Positions 19,230 through 34,200 of a DNA stretch of 64,000 nt are shown here, piece by piece. Under the pieces are notes generated by a model, which saw nothing but the letters and a program-made list of their open reading frames with translations, ran no database searches and had not been told where the DNA came from. A program made the translations under genes and the position numbers. Positions within the stretch are counted from its first letter, which is position 1; the number at the start of each line of letters is the position of its first letter. The DNA is from Cymbomonas tetramitiformis. Its lineage: Eukaryota > Chlorophyta > Pyramimonadophyceae > Pyramimonadales > Pyramimonadaceae. The stretch covers positions 42,075-106,074 of the forward strand of contig LGRX02033544.1 in assembly GCA_001247695.2 (NCBI GenBank). The letters run 5' to 3'.

Positions 19230-22200
19230 ATGTTCAATAACCTGAAGTTCGCATGCTATGAATATGCGCAAGATTTGTCTCTTGTGACCAAGGAGCCAGA
19301 GGAGAGGCGAATTCTTAAGGTCTGCGAGGACCCAAGGAAAGAGAATAGACCGTATTTCTACGCCAGTAATCACGTTTCAACCACGAAGTACAACTTGGTG
19401 CGTCATCATGTTATTGAACTCGTTGTCCGTGTACGATGTTTCCCTTTGTTTTTTCTCAGTTTCGCAGTGATAGCTCAACTATTCGACTTGTCCGACGGCA
19501 CGCGCTGCACATCTCTGTTGCTCTAGGTCGTTGCTTCTCGACGTTGGTATACTTCAATGGCGCCTTTCAAAACATCAGTACCATTTCCTTGATTTTCTTC
19601 TGAGGAAACTATTTATGATTTTTTTCAATCCGAATCCAGAGAGCTCTGACGTTTAAGCAGCACTTCAGCGCACTGCGAGGTTGCGTGTGCCTACGTTCAG
19701 CCGTGAGGGAGTTCGTGTTTTCGTCCCGCAGGTCACCTTTTTCCCCAAAGCTCTTTTCGAGCAATTCTCCCGGCTGGGGAACCTGTACTTTCTTGCTGTT
19801 GGAATCCTTTCTTTCACCGACCTTTCGCCGATCGACCCATGGAGCGCGGTGTTCCCTCTCTGCTTGGTGATCAGCATCTCCTTGACGAAGGAAGCGCGGG
19901 AGGACTACCTGCGTATGGTCGCCGATAACGCCGTGAACCAGTCCAATACGAAAGTTTTCCACGAAGGGCGATTCCAGCCAGTAAAATGGCAGAGCGTGCG
20001 GGTGAGTTTTCGCTGTGAGTGTATCTTTCTACAGTATGTTGGGCGCCATGCTGCGAACCCCTGGATCTTGTACAACTCGCGTGCTTGGCACGCAGGTCAT
20101 TGAGTGGTCAGGAGCTTGACTTGAGGCAGTGCCTTGACTGCTTGCCGCCATGTCTCCAGGTTGGGGACGTCCTCAAAGTAGACCGGAACGAGTATTTTCC
20201 CGCCGATATGGTTTTCCTATGGTCTACCGGTGCCGGAAGCACCTGCCACGTGGAGACTATGAACTTAGACGGCGAGACTAACCTAAAGGTGAGCCCTTGG
20301 TCACCCGTAGTGGGGTGTTCGCCTCTTGTTCTCGGAACTCGCCAGGCCATGCGTTTCTCGGCATGTTGGTTGCCTGACGCAGCGCGGCTTGCATTCGGGT
20401 GCAGATCAAGTCAGCGCTGGAGTGCTCTGGGAGTGACGTGGAGGAAGACGTGGTGAAAATTCAGGTGCTGGATCTGCGCGGTCTTCGCGCAATCCACACG
20501 GCAGCCTCCCGCAAACTAGGCCATAACCACACGGGCCGCCTCTTGAACCTCATCTCGCGGAGTCGTGGCACGCCTGTCAGAACCCCTCCCGCGTAGCAGG
20601 AAACACGTACGAAGTTGCCTTTGCGTAGCTTGAGAAGTCGGAAGGTTTCCCTCCGTCTTCTGTTGGGGGTACCGCCACAAAACAGGCCGAGCTGCGTAGG
20701 AACGCTTCTCCCTCTCAAGGAGCACCAGCAGCCCAGAGGATTGAACTCCGATTGAGGGCTGTGTAGGGCGAGCTGCAATGCGACCCGCCGAACAATGCTT
20801 TGTACTCCTTCACCGGGAAATTCAAGTTGACCAGTCCAGCGACGGACAAACTCCAGCCGCTGGACGCAAATAATGTTCTGCTTCGTGGCTGTAGTCTGCG
20901 CAACACAGCGGAGGTGATCGGCGTTGTGGTATATGCCGGTGCGCCTTGCTGAGTGTGCCGCCTCCGCTCCGAATTCAAGCCGCCATACGGACCTATGCCC
21001 CTGTACACAAGCACTCCAACACAACACGAGAGCGCCTTTTGCTGCGACGGCATCTTTGCCGCGCAGCTGCCGCTCGGCGCAAGTGGCACGACGTTGTCTT
21101 CTGCATACTCTTTGTTCGCGGCCCACATGCTTTGCGGGCGCTCCCTGCCACACTCCGCGTGAAGCGCCTTCGCATCACTTGTCAGAGCTCGCCGGCGCCC
21201 ACCTGTGTCGTGCGCGACACTGGCGCCCTGTCATCACTTGTCAGAGCTTGCCGGCGCCCACCTGTGTCGTGCGCGCGTGCGTGATTGATATGAGTACTGG
21301 CGGATCGCTGTGAACGGGGACGGCCGCCGGGTGGAAGTGGGTTTTGGGAGGCGGTTATCCCTGTTGTGCCATTCTGGCGGGCACTGCCTCTTGGAGAGCT
21401 CGGTAGATTCGTCTGTCGTGCTGCGAGGAGAGGCAGAAGGTGGTGAAGTACACCTTCTGTGTTTTCCCTTGATTTTTGTGGGGAGCACTTAGGTGCCCGC
21501 ATGTTTCCTTTTTTGACATGGGGTGTCCATGCTGTGTGGTGTGACTGCATTCATGACATAACCATGGACTAACAGGTCACATCCATCGACCGGGAGCCAC
21601 TGGGGGGCATGCCAGCAGGGTCCGCTTACTCCGTAACCCAGAGACCAACAGTTGTTTGGCGACGATCGGTCACATCGTATCATCTTTCCATGCTGCTTTG
21701 CATTTGGGTTGGGAATATGTATGCGTTTGTGGTATCTTGTCACGGCCCCGCCCTGCTCTTGATTTGCTTCTCACATCCACTGGGATGATGGTGGGCTGGC
21801 TTTTGTTGGCCGATCTCATGCCGTTCAGTGCGTGACACTGGCGCCCTGTCATCAGCTGCGTGCGATATCTGCGCCCGCAAGCTCCGCGCTGCGCGTGATG
21901 CCGTTGATTCAGGCCGTCCCATGTGCAGGTGAACCTCACCCGGTAGCTGGTGGCGGTGGGTTCCCGCGCCTCAGGGCACGACACAAAAGTGATGATGAAC
22001 TCGTCGGAAGCGCCGACGAAGCGCAGCGATATCGAGCGGAAGCTCGACTATGTCATCATTTTCATGTTCGGGCTCCTCTTCGCGATGTGCATCTCAGGGG
22101 CCATCGTCACCGCAGCCTGGAGCTTTCTGTATTCGCTTCTCTATTTCCCACCCCGGCCCGATGCTTCCCGTGCTATCAAAGAGTCGGGATGTCCGCTGCC

Positions 22201-25200
22201 CGTGCAACGTCATCGGGACGCATAACTGAGAAGTCCGGAAATCCGACGTGGCACCTTGGATCTTTGATGGGTCCTTCCTGTGAGAGGCCTGGCTTTATCC
22301 GACGTGGCACCTCGGATCTTGGATGGGTCCTTCCTGTGAGAGGCCTGGTTTTATCCGACGTGGCACCTCGGATTGGATGGGTCCTTCCTGTGAGAGGCCT
22401 GGCTTTATCCGACGTGGCACCTGACCTTGATGGTCCTTCCTGTGAGAGGCCTGGCTCTATCGGACGGGCACCTTGGATCTTGGATCCTTCCGTGAGAGGC
22501 CTGGCTTTATCCGGACGTGGCACCTTGGATCTTGATGGGTCCTTCCTGTGAGAGGCCTGGCTTATCCGACGTGGCACCTCGGATATTGATGGGTCCTTCC
22601 TGTGAGAGGCCTGGCTTTATCCGACGTGGCACCTTGGATCTTGGACGGGTCCTTCCTGTGAGAGGCCTGGCTTTATCCGACGTGCTGCCGGGCGCGCTGT
22701 ATGTGCAGTGGCCATCTTCGTGACTCCTGCCTTATGGGTTGCTGCAGAGGCGAAGTAGAGTTGATTTTGGTTGGTCTGCAACTGACCGATTAGTTCACCT
22801 CAGTCGAGCGACCGATATCTGATGGGGGGAAAGTTGGGACCACGTGGCAGATACCAAGAGGATATGTACTATCTCGAACCCAATGACATCGAGTCACAAT
22901 TCGATCAGAACGAGCCCGGGGTCATATTTCTCTCCAACTTCGTCACCACTTTCATCCTATATGGCTACCTCATCCCGATCTCTCTTTACGTTTCGATCGA
23001 GGTTCGGCCTTCTGTCCCTGGAGGTTGTGCCACCCCTGCTCAAAGCACCTGTTGACCGGAGTGCGCCCTCTGCCTCCTCAGCTGTCCACTTGCGTGCCCT
23101 CCTGCCGGTGCGCCTCGCCGATGGACCCACGCGCGCTGGCTGCCTCTGTCACTTTCCCCACCGACCAAACATAGGTGGCCCGCTGGCATGCCTCGCGCGA
23201 AGAGAGGCTGGCGAGGGAGGTGGTGCCTGCAGATGGTGAAAGTGGCGCAAGTCTACTTCATGGCAGCTGACGCGCAGATGTACTACAAACCAAAAGACAT
23301 GCCTTGCATTTGCCGCACGTCAAACCTGAATGAAGAGCTCGGTCAGGTGGGGGCTTGCCAGCAGACCGCCCCTTTGCGACGGAGACGGCGCAGTCTGCAG
23401 GCTCGGCCGCGAGGAGCTCCCCGCGCTTCGGGCAGTCCACCAGCGGCTGGGACGGCTCGGGTACTAGGGTTTTGTGAGGCTCGCGCTGCACGCATCTCCT
23501 GATGGCATCCCAGGCATTCATGACCTGCACTGCGTGTGACGGTGCTACTCGCGGTGGCAGTGTCGTTGTTCTCTGCTGGAGCATTTCTTACAGAGCTGGG
23601 CCTTTGTCAGCTTGGCTGTGGTGTCGGCACCTCGTAAAGGAGAAACTAAGAAACACAAAAGTAGTAGGGGCCTCCCTGTGGGCCTCCCTTTGGGATGATG
23701 CCTGAAGAGCTCTCTAGTTGGCCAGCTACTACCCAGCTGCGAGCATGACGCGCCATGCTGCGAGCGGATGACACACCATGCTGTGAGCATCTCGCATTGT
23801 GCGGTGGGCGCCTGGTACAATATGTTGGCTCACTCTCACAATATTATGTTGACCTTGCATAATGTTCGGATCACCTCGCGTGAACTAATGGGCACTGGCC
23901 GCCACGTGGCGAGCACGCTTTGGCCTGTGGCTGTCACTTTGCACCTAGTCATGACCCCTCGTCTCGCATTGCGTGTGGCCGGTACCATGCCCTGGACGGG
24001 AAATGGCTGCTTTAGAACACATGGGAGGATGGCTGGAAGGCATCTTCCGACTGCGAGAACCCAGGGACGCGGGGAGGGGCGGGCGTGGGCCAGGTGCACA
24101 CGATTCTGTCGGACAAGACTGGGACGTTGACGCGGAATGAGATGGAGCTGTTCAAGGCCTCCATTGGGGGCATCTCGTACGGCTCGGGCGTCTCGGAGAT
24201 CGAGCGGTCCGAGTACCGGCGTTTCGGGCGAGAGGCGGAGCTACCGAAGGACGAGGGGGCCATCCTGCCGGGCATGAACCTGCGGGATGCGCGCCTCGAG
24301 GACGGGAAGTGGCTGCAGGAGCCCAACCAGGAGGCCATGGTGGACTTCATGCGCCTCCTGGCCCTGTGCAACACCGTCATCCCGGAGGTGCATTCGGACG
24401 GCACTCCTGGCTTTCAGGTGAGCTCCGATAGGCTGCGAGGCGCGCCTATCCAGGCAGCACTCGATGCAACGGAACGGCATTCCACCTGTCGCCAACCGCA
24501 TCTCCATCATGATGACCGTCAGCGATGTCAAGGGCTCGCTCAGGACGGATGACACAAAACCGGGGAAGCTGCTGTGATGCCGGGTGTGCGTGGGTGTGGT
24601 TTATCGCCAATTGGCCATAGAAGATCGGCTGCACTATGTACCCATGCCGGGGATCAAAGGATTCAGCACGCGCTTCGGGACACGTATCCGCATTTTCCGG
24701 AGCTCGCGAGTGGTGAAAGGGACCCTCTAAGCCTGGCTGGGCCACCTGAGTGCCTCTGCGACTGCACTGCCTGCGCACTGATGCTGTGCCTCTGAAGGCG
24801 GTTCACCTCTACCCCCGGAACTGCCCGAGCCATCTCCCACCAGCAAGCCTGCACTCAGAGCCGCCCCCCTGCACCCTGCCTCCCCCAAAGCCTGGTCTCA
24901 AGAGAACTTGTCCACTCATAGTACATCCGGTGTTCCAAAGGGCTGCCCCAAGGGGCTGGGAATGGTAAACTGAATTGCTTCCTTCTGACCTTGCGCGCCC
25001 GCCACCGATCTGCGCTTGCAACCCCCTACCCCCAACACCAACAGTATGGGACTGAAGCCCTTGCGCTCCACCCCCAGCACCAACTCCCCGTGACTGGAGC
25101 CCTTGCACTGATTGCCTTGCGAGGTGGCTGCGAACTTGAGCAATGCGGTCCACACTTGCGCGGTAACTGTCATGCCGCACTGTTCCTACTTGGGGTCCCA

Positions 25201-28200
25201 TCCCCACAGTTGCCTGTGTGTCCCAAGCCCTCCCGGTGGCCGATAGTTCACCACCCGGTCGTCGCCTTCCCGACAGCTGCTCACTGTTAGTTCCGGCACG
25301 GCCAGCAACCTCGCCTTGTGGGCACAGAAACTGACGAGACGCCGTATGCTGCCGTGCAACCTGTTGTAAGTGGTCATCGCTGCCGGGATGGGCCCCCGGG
25401 CTCTGAGGGGCCCGGCGTGTGTCAACTCCACCCGCGGACCTCCCCACATCTCCCCCGTCATCCTCATCAGTTACCCCCATGCCATCAACCCCCCCAAGAA
25501 GGCCGGCCACCCGCCTGCTCGCCCCCATCAAGGTGGCCACCCCTCCCTCAGCCAAGGCCATTGTTTGCTCCGGCGAGGCCCCACTCTGCTCCTGAGTCCA
25601 GACCCCACCCTCCGGGCCCGGCGACAAAAGGTCATCCCACTCATTCAAGATATCCTCGACACTTGACGCCGCCTGGCTGAGCCCGCCTATGCCTGCCCGT
25701 GCCCCTCCAGATCGCGCCTCGGCGGTGCCCCCTCCTTGACCCATCCACAGTGCCCAGATGCTCCGCCTCCCGCCGCACGTCCTCCATGCTCTCCAAAAGC
25801 CTCGATGCCATCGCGCCTGCCTCGCCTGCCTCACCGGAAGCCTGCCCAGACCGCTCACACTGCGTTCCCTCAGATTCCTACGTCCCACCGCCAGACCCAT
25901 CCTGCGTGGCATAGTCTGTCTCCTCGAACGCGTCCTCCCACGCTCTGTCCATCAGCGCCAACCTCTCCGCCCCTTCCCGTCGGTCCGCCTCCCCCCGATC
26001 CAGGTCCGGGCCCGTGCCTCCCCTCACACGTCCTCCGCCAGCCCAACGCCACCCACTTTCGGCTGGACATCGCCCTACAAGTAGAGATGTGTGTGTGTGT
26101 CGGTGTATCTTGTCACGGCCCCGCCCTGCTCTTGATTTGCTTTTCACATCCACTGGGATGATGATGGGCTGGCTTTTGTTGGCCGATCTCATGCCGTTCA
26201 GTGTGTGTGTGAGTGTGTGCCAACAATTGTTGGGCGATGATCGGTCACATCGTTTCATCTTTCCATGCTGCTTTGCATCAGGGTTGGGAACATGTATGAG
26301 TTTGTGGTATCTTGTCACGGCCCCGCCCTGCTCCTGATTTGCTTCTCACATCCACTGGGATGATGGTGGGCTGGCTTTTGTTGGCCGATCTCATGCCGTT
26401 CAGTGTGTGACGCTTGCTCCCTCTCCGTGTCCAGTGCTTCATGGTTATCCGGCCGGGGGACTCGTGTTCTTTGACCCAGATATGAAGTACTGGCGCGTCG
26501 CTGTGAACGGGGACGGCCGCCGGGTGGAAGTGGGTTTTGAGAGGCGGTTATCCCTGTGGTGCCATTCTGGCGGGCACTGCCTCTTGGAGAGTTCGATGGA
26601 TTCGTCTGCCTTTGCTGCAAGGAGAGACAGAGGATGGTGAAGTCCACGTTCTGTGTTTTCCCTTGATTTTTGTGGGGAGCACTTAGGTGCCCGCATGTTT
26701 TCATTTTTTACCATGGGGTGTCTATGCCGTGTGGTGTGACTGCATTCATGGCACAACCATGGACCAACGGGTCCCATCCATTGACCGTGAGCCACTGGGG
26801 GGCATGCCAGCAGGGTCCGCTTACTCTGTAACCCAGAGACCAACAGTTGTTTGGCGACGATCGGTCACATTGTATCATCTTTCCATGCTGCTTTGCATTT
26901 GGGTTGGGAATATGTATGCGTTTGTGGTATCTTGTCACGGCCCCGCCCTGCTCTTGATTTGCTTCTCACATCCACTGGGATGATGGTGGGCTGGCTTTTG
27001 TTGGCCGATCTCATGCCGTTCAGTGCGTAACCCAGAGACCAACAGTTGTTTGGCGACGATCGGTCACATCGTATCATCTTTCCATGCTGCTTTGCATTTG
27101 GGTTGGGAATATGTATGCGTTGGTGGTATCTTGTCACGGCCCCACCCTGCTCCTGATTTGCTTCTCACATCCACTGGGATGATGGTGGGCTGGCTTTTGT
27201 CGGCTGATCTCATGCCGTTCAGCGTGTGTGTGTGCGTAACCCAGAGATCAACAATTGTTTTTGATGATCGGTGACATCGTATCATCTTTCCATGCTGCTT
27301 AGAATCTGGGATGGGAATGTGTATGAGTTGGTGGTATCTTGTCACGGCCCCACCCTGCTCCTGATTTGCTTCTCACATCCACTGGGATGATGGTGGGCTG
27401 GCTTTTGTCGGCTGATCTCATGCCGTTCAGTGTGTGTTTTACTCCCAGGCGGAGTCTCCGGATGAGCTGGCATTCGTCAACGGGCCTCATGCTGTTCAGT
27501 GTGTGCTGCCTCTGCTCACGTGAGCAGGCGGAGTCTCCGGATGAGCTGGCATTCGTCAACGGGCCTCATGCTGTTCAGTGTGTGTTGCCTCTGCTCACGT
27601 GAGCAGGCGGAGTCTCCGGATGAGCTGGCATTCGTGGTGGGTGCAAAATACTTCGGATGGAGCCTGGAGGAGCGCGGGCCGGCCACTGTTACACTCTCCG
27701 AGCCCCTCGGACCCAACCAGGTGTTCCCCAAGATCAACTCTTACAGCATCCGAGAGAAGCATGATGGCAGCTTCTTGGTATTCAGTCGTTAGTTGTGCGG
27801 AAGAGCAAGTTTACTTTGCACTGATGGCATTCGAAGACATGTCCACCGACTCAAAGGGTACAGTGACGGTCCAATCATTTAGCAGCGAGCGCAATAAGGT
27901 TCAGTTCGAGAACTTTCGGTGGATGATGGCATGCTGCTGGTTCATGGTGGTGCTAGATGAATGGTGGAGGTGGCACCTGGATGCTGGCATGCTCCTGGTT
28001 CATGGTGGTGCTAGATGAATGGTGGAGGTGGTGATGGTGCTGGTTGAACTCTTCCGTGGGGTGCGGGGACGGTGACGAGCTGACTGATCAACTTGTGGCT
28101 AGGTTTTCCAAGGGGTGCGCCAAGAGCTTCCGATCGACCGAGAGGGCATCTGTAAACGGGAAGAGGGAATGTGACGAGGCGTCTTTGTGGCCGCGGTGGT

Positions 28201-31200
28201 GATAAATATGACAGACCCAGACTCGGGAGTACGAGATTTTGAACATCCTGGAGTTCAACAGCACCCGCAAGCGCATGTCTGTCATCTACAAGATGAAGAA
28301 CGACCCGGTCATCTGGTGGGTGCACCTGTCGACGCAATAAATCTGCACTCTGCTCGACCGACGGATGCTCCCTCATCCAACCTTCCACCTTTTGCGATGT
28401 GATTCTGAGTTGATTCTCATGCCGCGGTGCTGAGTTGTCCTAGAGATGTAAAAGTGTGCACAAAGAGGCTTGCTATGCATCTCCGCCACTGTCTCTGAAC
28501 CCCCAATCAGGGAGCAGATCTCCTGCTTCTCACCCACACTCTCGTGCCAATGAATGCGAGCTGACTGATCGCCGGCTGATTTGAGGGCCGGTCATGGTCG
28601 ATGGGGGGGAGGTGCGACCCGGGTGCGCAGGCTGTACTGCAAGGGTGCCGACAACGTGATCTATGAGCGCCTCGCAGAACCCGCCACCGAGGCCGCCGAG
28701 CCATCCCTCTTTGGCGCGGCTCCGAAGCCGAAGCCGGACATCCGGGTATGTCCATGCCGATGCTCTGCCCCCGCAGCCTCATCACTGCCCTCTCTGCCAC
28801 TGCTACCTTCTCACTCTTGCCGCCGTCAATTGATGGAAGGTGACACACAGCAGCATTATGTCTGGAGTGCTCCGCTGGCGCACGCAGAGGCGCCCTGTTC
28901 TCCTCTGGAAGTTGCGCGAGGGCGCAGTTCTCCTGGAGCGCTGCGAGGTACATGCGCGAAGGCGGTGTGTTTCTGGAAGGCTCCGACTCCGAGGAACGTA
29001 GGTGGCAGCTTCTTGGCAGAGCTCGAAACGTTTGGGTGGTTACTTGGGTGCCAGATGGTGACAGCGGAGCACATGAATGCCTACTCCCGCAACGGGCTGC
29101 GCACCCTTGCGCTCGCCAAGCGCCAGATCAACCCAGAGGAGTACGCGGTATGGAACAAGCAGTTCCAAGTTGCGAGGACAGCTATGGAAGACCGTGGGAA
29201 GAAGCTGCAAGATGTACGCCCCGCAGGCAGAGGCTCGAGGCCGCCTCACTCGCCACCCGCGCGCACTCGGCAGGATCAGAGAGCACTACACAAAGGTGGC
29301 GGGGGATAGCTGGGGATGAAGGGGGGGAGATGGGGGCGACTGCATGGGGCACGCTCGAGATGAAAGGGGCAGGGGGGCGCTTTATCAGAACGGCCTGAGA
29401 GTCGTGGACAAGTGCGGGGAGACCAGCGGGCGGTCTGATACAGCATCGCATGTGCGGAGAGCACCAGAATGCAAGGACGCGGGCGCTCGTGCACAATGTG
29501 TGCGCCCTGTTCCATGCCGCCTCGAGCATGGAGCACCTGGCAGGCCGCCCGGCAGCAAGTGACCCGCACCTGTGCATTCCGCAGGCAGCCCAGCATCACC
29601 ACCTCACCTCCATGCGAGGGGATTGTGGTATGGGGTGAGGGTGCGAGGCAGGTGGCGGAGCTGATTGAGAAGGATCTCGAGCTGATTGGCGCGACAGCAA
29701 TAGAGGACAAGCTGCAGGAGGGCGTCGGGCAGACCATCGCGCAGCTCAAGGCCGCCGGGCTCCGCCTCTGGGTGCTCACAGGTGTGCGCCACGTGGCGGG
29801 TGGCTCGACGCAGGTCTGCAGATCTGAGCTGGTTCAGGGGCACCTCCGGCCTGCAGTCAATGCGATGCATTGTGCCATGTAAATCGATGCGTTCACGGGA
29901 GCCGCGCGCCGCCGCAAGGAAACGGCCTCGTGGAACAACGGCCTGGTCTATTTTGATATATGGCGCAGGAGACGGGCGTTGTCACACATGGAATTGAGGC
30001 GGCAGATGGCTTGGGGGTGTTGCAGGGGACAAGGTGGAGACGGCGGTGAACATTGCCATGGCGTGCCTGTTGCTGCGCGAGAACATGCTGCAGCACGTGG
30101 TGACCATGGACGAGCTAGAGACGTTCCAGTCCACTTCCAACTCCGCCAGTGTTGCTCAAGAGTACCTCTCCTCCAAGCTCCACGACGTGCTGCGCAGTAT
30201 TCAAGAGGTGCCTTCGACCCCGTGCCCTCCCCCTCCAATGGAGCGCAGCCACACCCTGCAGTGAGCACATGGGCCTGACCCGTTTGGCACAGTGCGCTGC
30301 AGTAAGCAGCAGTCGAGCGATTCGGGCGGTGGTTCATCCGTGTCACATTTCCGCTCACCACCCTCTCTCTCCAACGCACTCCAGGTGTTACCAAGGGCGC
30401 TGCCCCCGCTGGCACGCATGGCATGGCGCGTGCATGGCATGGCGCACGCATGGCATGGCATGGTGCGCGCATGGCATGGCGCACGCATGGCTTGCCACTT
30501 GACGTGGCATGGCTCTATGGTGAAAGGAGCAGTAGCGACTTTCTGACGTGTGGAGTGGGCGACGGTGGCACCCTTGGTGTCAGACGAGTGAGGAGGAGTA
30601 CCCTGGTGGGCACGCCCTTGTGATCGACGGACGCGCGCTGCAGGTGGTTTTTGCGGAAAGCCTGGCTGACCTGCTTCTCGAGGTGGACCCTTATCCCCCC
30701 CCCTGTGCACCCCCGTGTTTTCACTCCTGGACCGAAAGGAGGATATAGGGCCTTCTCGAGGGCCAATTGCGAGGAGGCCGAGGTGTGATTAGGGGGGAGG
30801 TAAAGGGTGGGGCACATGCTGACTGACAGGATGAATGAGTAACATGAAGTGGGCCCCGTGCACTCATCTGCGCTATTCTGAGGGACGGAGGGGTTCTGCA
30901 AGGCAGACACGCCCCGAAGATTTAGGGTTTTTCAAGGTGGGGAGGGCAGTCATGCTGGCAAAGCTGAAGATTTAGCTAGGGTTTTTGCAGACAGGGAGGA
31001 CAGGCAGACCGGCGCAGCCCATGATTTAGGGTTTTTCCAGGCGGGGAGGACAGGCAGACAGGCAGCAACTGAAGATTTGGGTGATTTTCCAGGCGGGAGG
31101 ATGGGTAGATTGGCGCAGCCCATGATTTAGGGTTTTTCCAGGCGGGGAGGAAGGCAGACAGGCAGCAACTGAAGATTTGGGTGATTTTCCAGGCGGGAGG

Positions 31201-34200
31201 ATGGGTAGATTGGCGCAGCCCATGATTTAGGGGTTTTCCAGGCGGGGAGGAAGGCAGACAGGCAGTAACTGAAGATTTGGGTGATTTTCCAGGCGGGAGG
31301 ATGGGTAGATTGGCGCAGCCCATGATTTAGGGTTTTTCCAGGCAGGGAGGGCAGTCGGACTGGCGCAGCTGAAGATGTAGGGTTTTTCAAGGGAGTGAGG
31401 ACGGGCAATCCAGCGAAGCTGAAGATTTCTGGTTTTCCGAGGCAGGGAGGACGGGCAAACCAGCGAAGCTGAAGATTTATGGTTTTCCGAGGCAGGGAGG
31501 ACGGGCAAACCGGCAGCAGCTTAAGCTTTATGGTTTTCCGAGGCAGGGAAGACGGGCAAACCGGCAGCAGCCTAAGATTTAGGGTTTATTGAGGCAGGGA
31601 TGGTGGTCAGACCGGCTGCAGCTTAAGCTTTGGGGTTTTTCAAGGCAGGAGGACGGGCAAACCGGCAGCAGCTAAGATTTAGGGTTTATTGAGGCAGGGA
31701 TGGTGGTCAGACCGCAGCGCTTTTAAGAGGGTTTTCAAGGCAGGGAGGGCGGAGCAACCGGCAGCAGCTTAAGATTTAGGGTTTATTGAGGCAGGGATGG
31801 TGGTCAGACCGGCTGCAGTTTAAGCTTTGGGGGTTTTCAAGGCTGGGAGGATGGTCAGACCGGTGCAGCTCGAGATAATTAGGCCAAGAGTTGATGAAGA
31901 GGTGAAGATAGAGTTATGTCTTATCAGGGGCAGTCAGAGTTGTAATATAAGGGAGGGGGCTGGGGGCATGTTAAACGAAGCCTGAATTATCTTGTAGGGG
32001 AGCTGCCGAGGCATCTCTGAGGGAAGGGTACTAATACTCGACCGGCTGTGAAATGCAGGTGGGCGCTAAGTGCAAGGTGGTGGTGGCGTGCCGTGTGTCA
32101 CCGAGCCAAAAGGCCAACATTACAGCGGCTGTTAAGGTGACCACTGCTGAGACTGCTGCCCATTCTGCTTCAGCCCGTGGGTGCTGTGCCACGTGGCCTG
32201 TGGGGAGCTTGATCTAACGCATGTGGCAGCGCCCCGTCTCTTGGGTGCACCTCCGCGGCAAGTGCAGCGCTCCCCGTGTCTCAGGTGCACCTCCGCGGCA
32301 GGCGCATGGTGCAGCGCTGACCCCCTTTTGGTGCCTGTCAATGCGCGTGCGCAGGATGCAGGGTTCAAGACACTCGCCATCGGAGATGGTGCAAACGACG
32401 TCGGCATGATCCAGGTGGGTGTCCTTCACCAGCATTCCTCAGAGCCCTCGCGCATAGCCCGGACCGAGGACCCTCGCGCATTGCTCCGCCCGAGGGCCCT
32501 CGCGCATAGCCCCGCCCTAGGCTGCGGAACCGCTGAGCGTTACTGCAAATTCGTGTCCATATTTGGCAACAGGAAAAGTTAATTTTGAAGATGGAAAGTG
32601 TGTTCGCAAGACACGTTCTCAGGGTAACGCATGGTGGTTCCACACTCCCTGCGCACACGTCTCACTCTTGCCAGTGCGCATGGGCACAAGCAGGGAGTGG
32701 GGGGGACCCTGCATGCCCCGACAAGGGTAAGAAATCGTGGTGGAGCAGGTGCGATCGGGTGTGGTGGCCAAGAGATCAATTCAGGGAGGGAGTCTCGAAA
32801 AGCGCGGCGAGGGGAGGCTGAGAAGGGGGTGGGGCGCGATGCTGTGCCGAGCGCAGGAGGCGGATATCGGCATCGGCATTAGCGGGCAGGAGGGGCAGCA
32901 GGCGGTGATGGCCGCGGACTTCGCCATCGCTCAGTTCCGCTTCTTGGAACGCCTTGTGCGCCCTCCTACCTGACCTGCTCTCTCGCTCTCTCGCCCTCTC
33001 TGTGTTGGCCCCGCTGTGCTGCACGCGTCCTTTGCACGCTGCTCGCTGCCGCGCCGAAGGCATTTCGGCATGGACAGTCGCTCGATGCCACAAGTGCTCA
33101 AGGTGGCACACTGCTTGCTCAAGACGGAGAGGCCAAGCAGGCACAGGTTCCGCGGGTCCTCTTGAGTATTCACCACTATTCACCACAATCGCATCACGCC
33201 ATACCATTGTGAGAGAGTGTGGCTGGTGGGTGCGCCACGGGCGCCTCGGTTGGGTACTGGAGGGCAAGGGCCATGTGTGTGGCCACAAGTGTGTAAATGC
33301 ATGGGAGTGTGCCACTGGGTGAGGTCCGAGCCGCGGCGCGCGAGTCGCATGACAGCTTCCATTCGCTCTCCTAGAATTTTTTCCGGGATCCGTAAGGCGG
33401 GATCCTGCAGAAAAAACCCGAAATCCGGGATTACGGAATTTGACATGTGAGGATCCGCCCCGAGATCCGTAAAAATAATACAAGCAAAAACATTTTTTAA
33501 AAGTAAAATGGTGACACAACTATTGGTGTTTACTAGTAAGCTCTAACACCAATACTTGTGTCACCATTTTACTTTACAAAATGTTTTTGCTTGTGATATG
33601 TTTACGGATCTCAGCGCGGATCCTCACATGTCAAATTTCGGGATCCTGGATTTCGAGACTTTTTTGTCGATGTTAGATTTCGGAATATTTGTACGGATCT
33701 GGGGGCGGACCCGTAAAATCCGGGAACTCGGGGCCAAGCCTCGGAATCCCCTCCTAGGACACTACAAGGAGGTCCTGGAGTCCTGCAATTTGGGGATCAC
33801 GACTTCCGGCACCCACCCTCCATACATACCAGTCCCATCGTGACAGGTGTGAGGAATTCTGAGAGAGGCAGAGGCAAAGGCCAGGTCAGAGGCAAAGTGA
33901 GCTGGGCCGGCCAGACCTGCACGGAAGCCATCGTGGAGGTCCCGTGAGTGAGCTGGGCCGGCCAGACCTGCACGGAAGCCGTCGTGGAGGTGCCGTGAGT
34001 GAGCTGGGCCCGCCAGACCTGCACGGAAGCCGTCGTGGAGGTCCCGTGCGTGAGCTGGGCCCGCCAGACCTGCACGGAAGCCGACCGCGGAGGTGCCGTG
34101 AGAGTGAGCTGGGCCCGCTCATGTGGCTCCTCGGGAGGTGCCGTGAGTGAGGCTGGGCCCGCCAGACCCACGGAAGCCGTCGCGGAGGTGCCGTGAGTGA

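Noticed and set aside
30976..31508. Minus-strand frames with PAWK/PSSPPGK repeats
   Set aside because: They are produced by the intron 16 minisatellite and lie antisense within the flippase intron.
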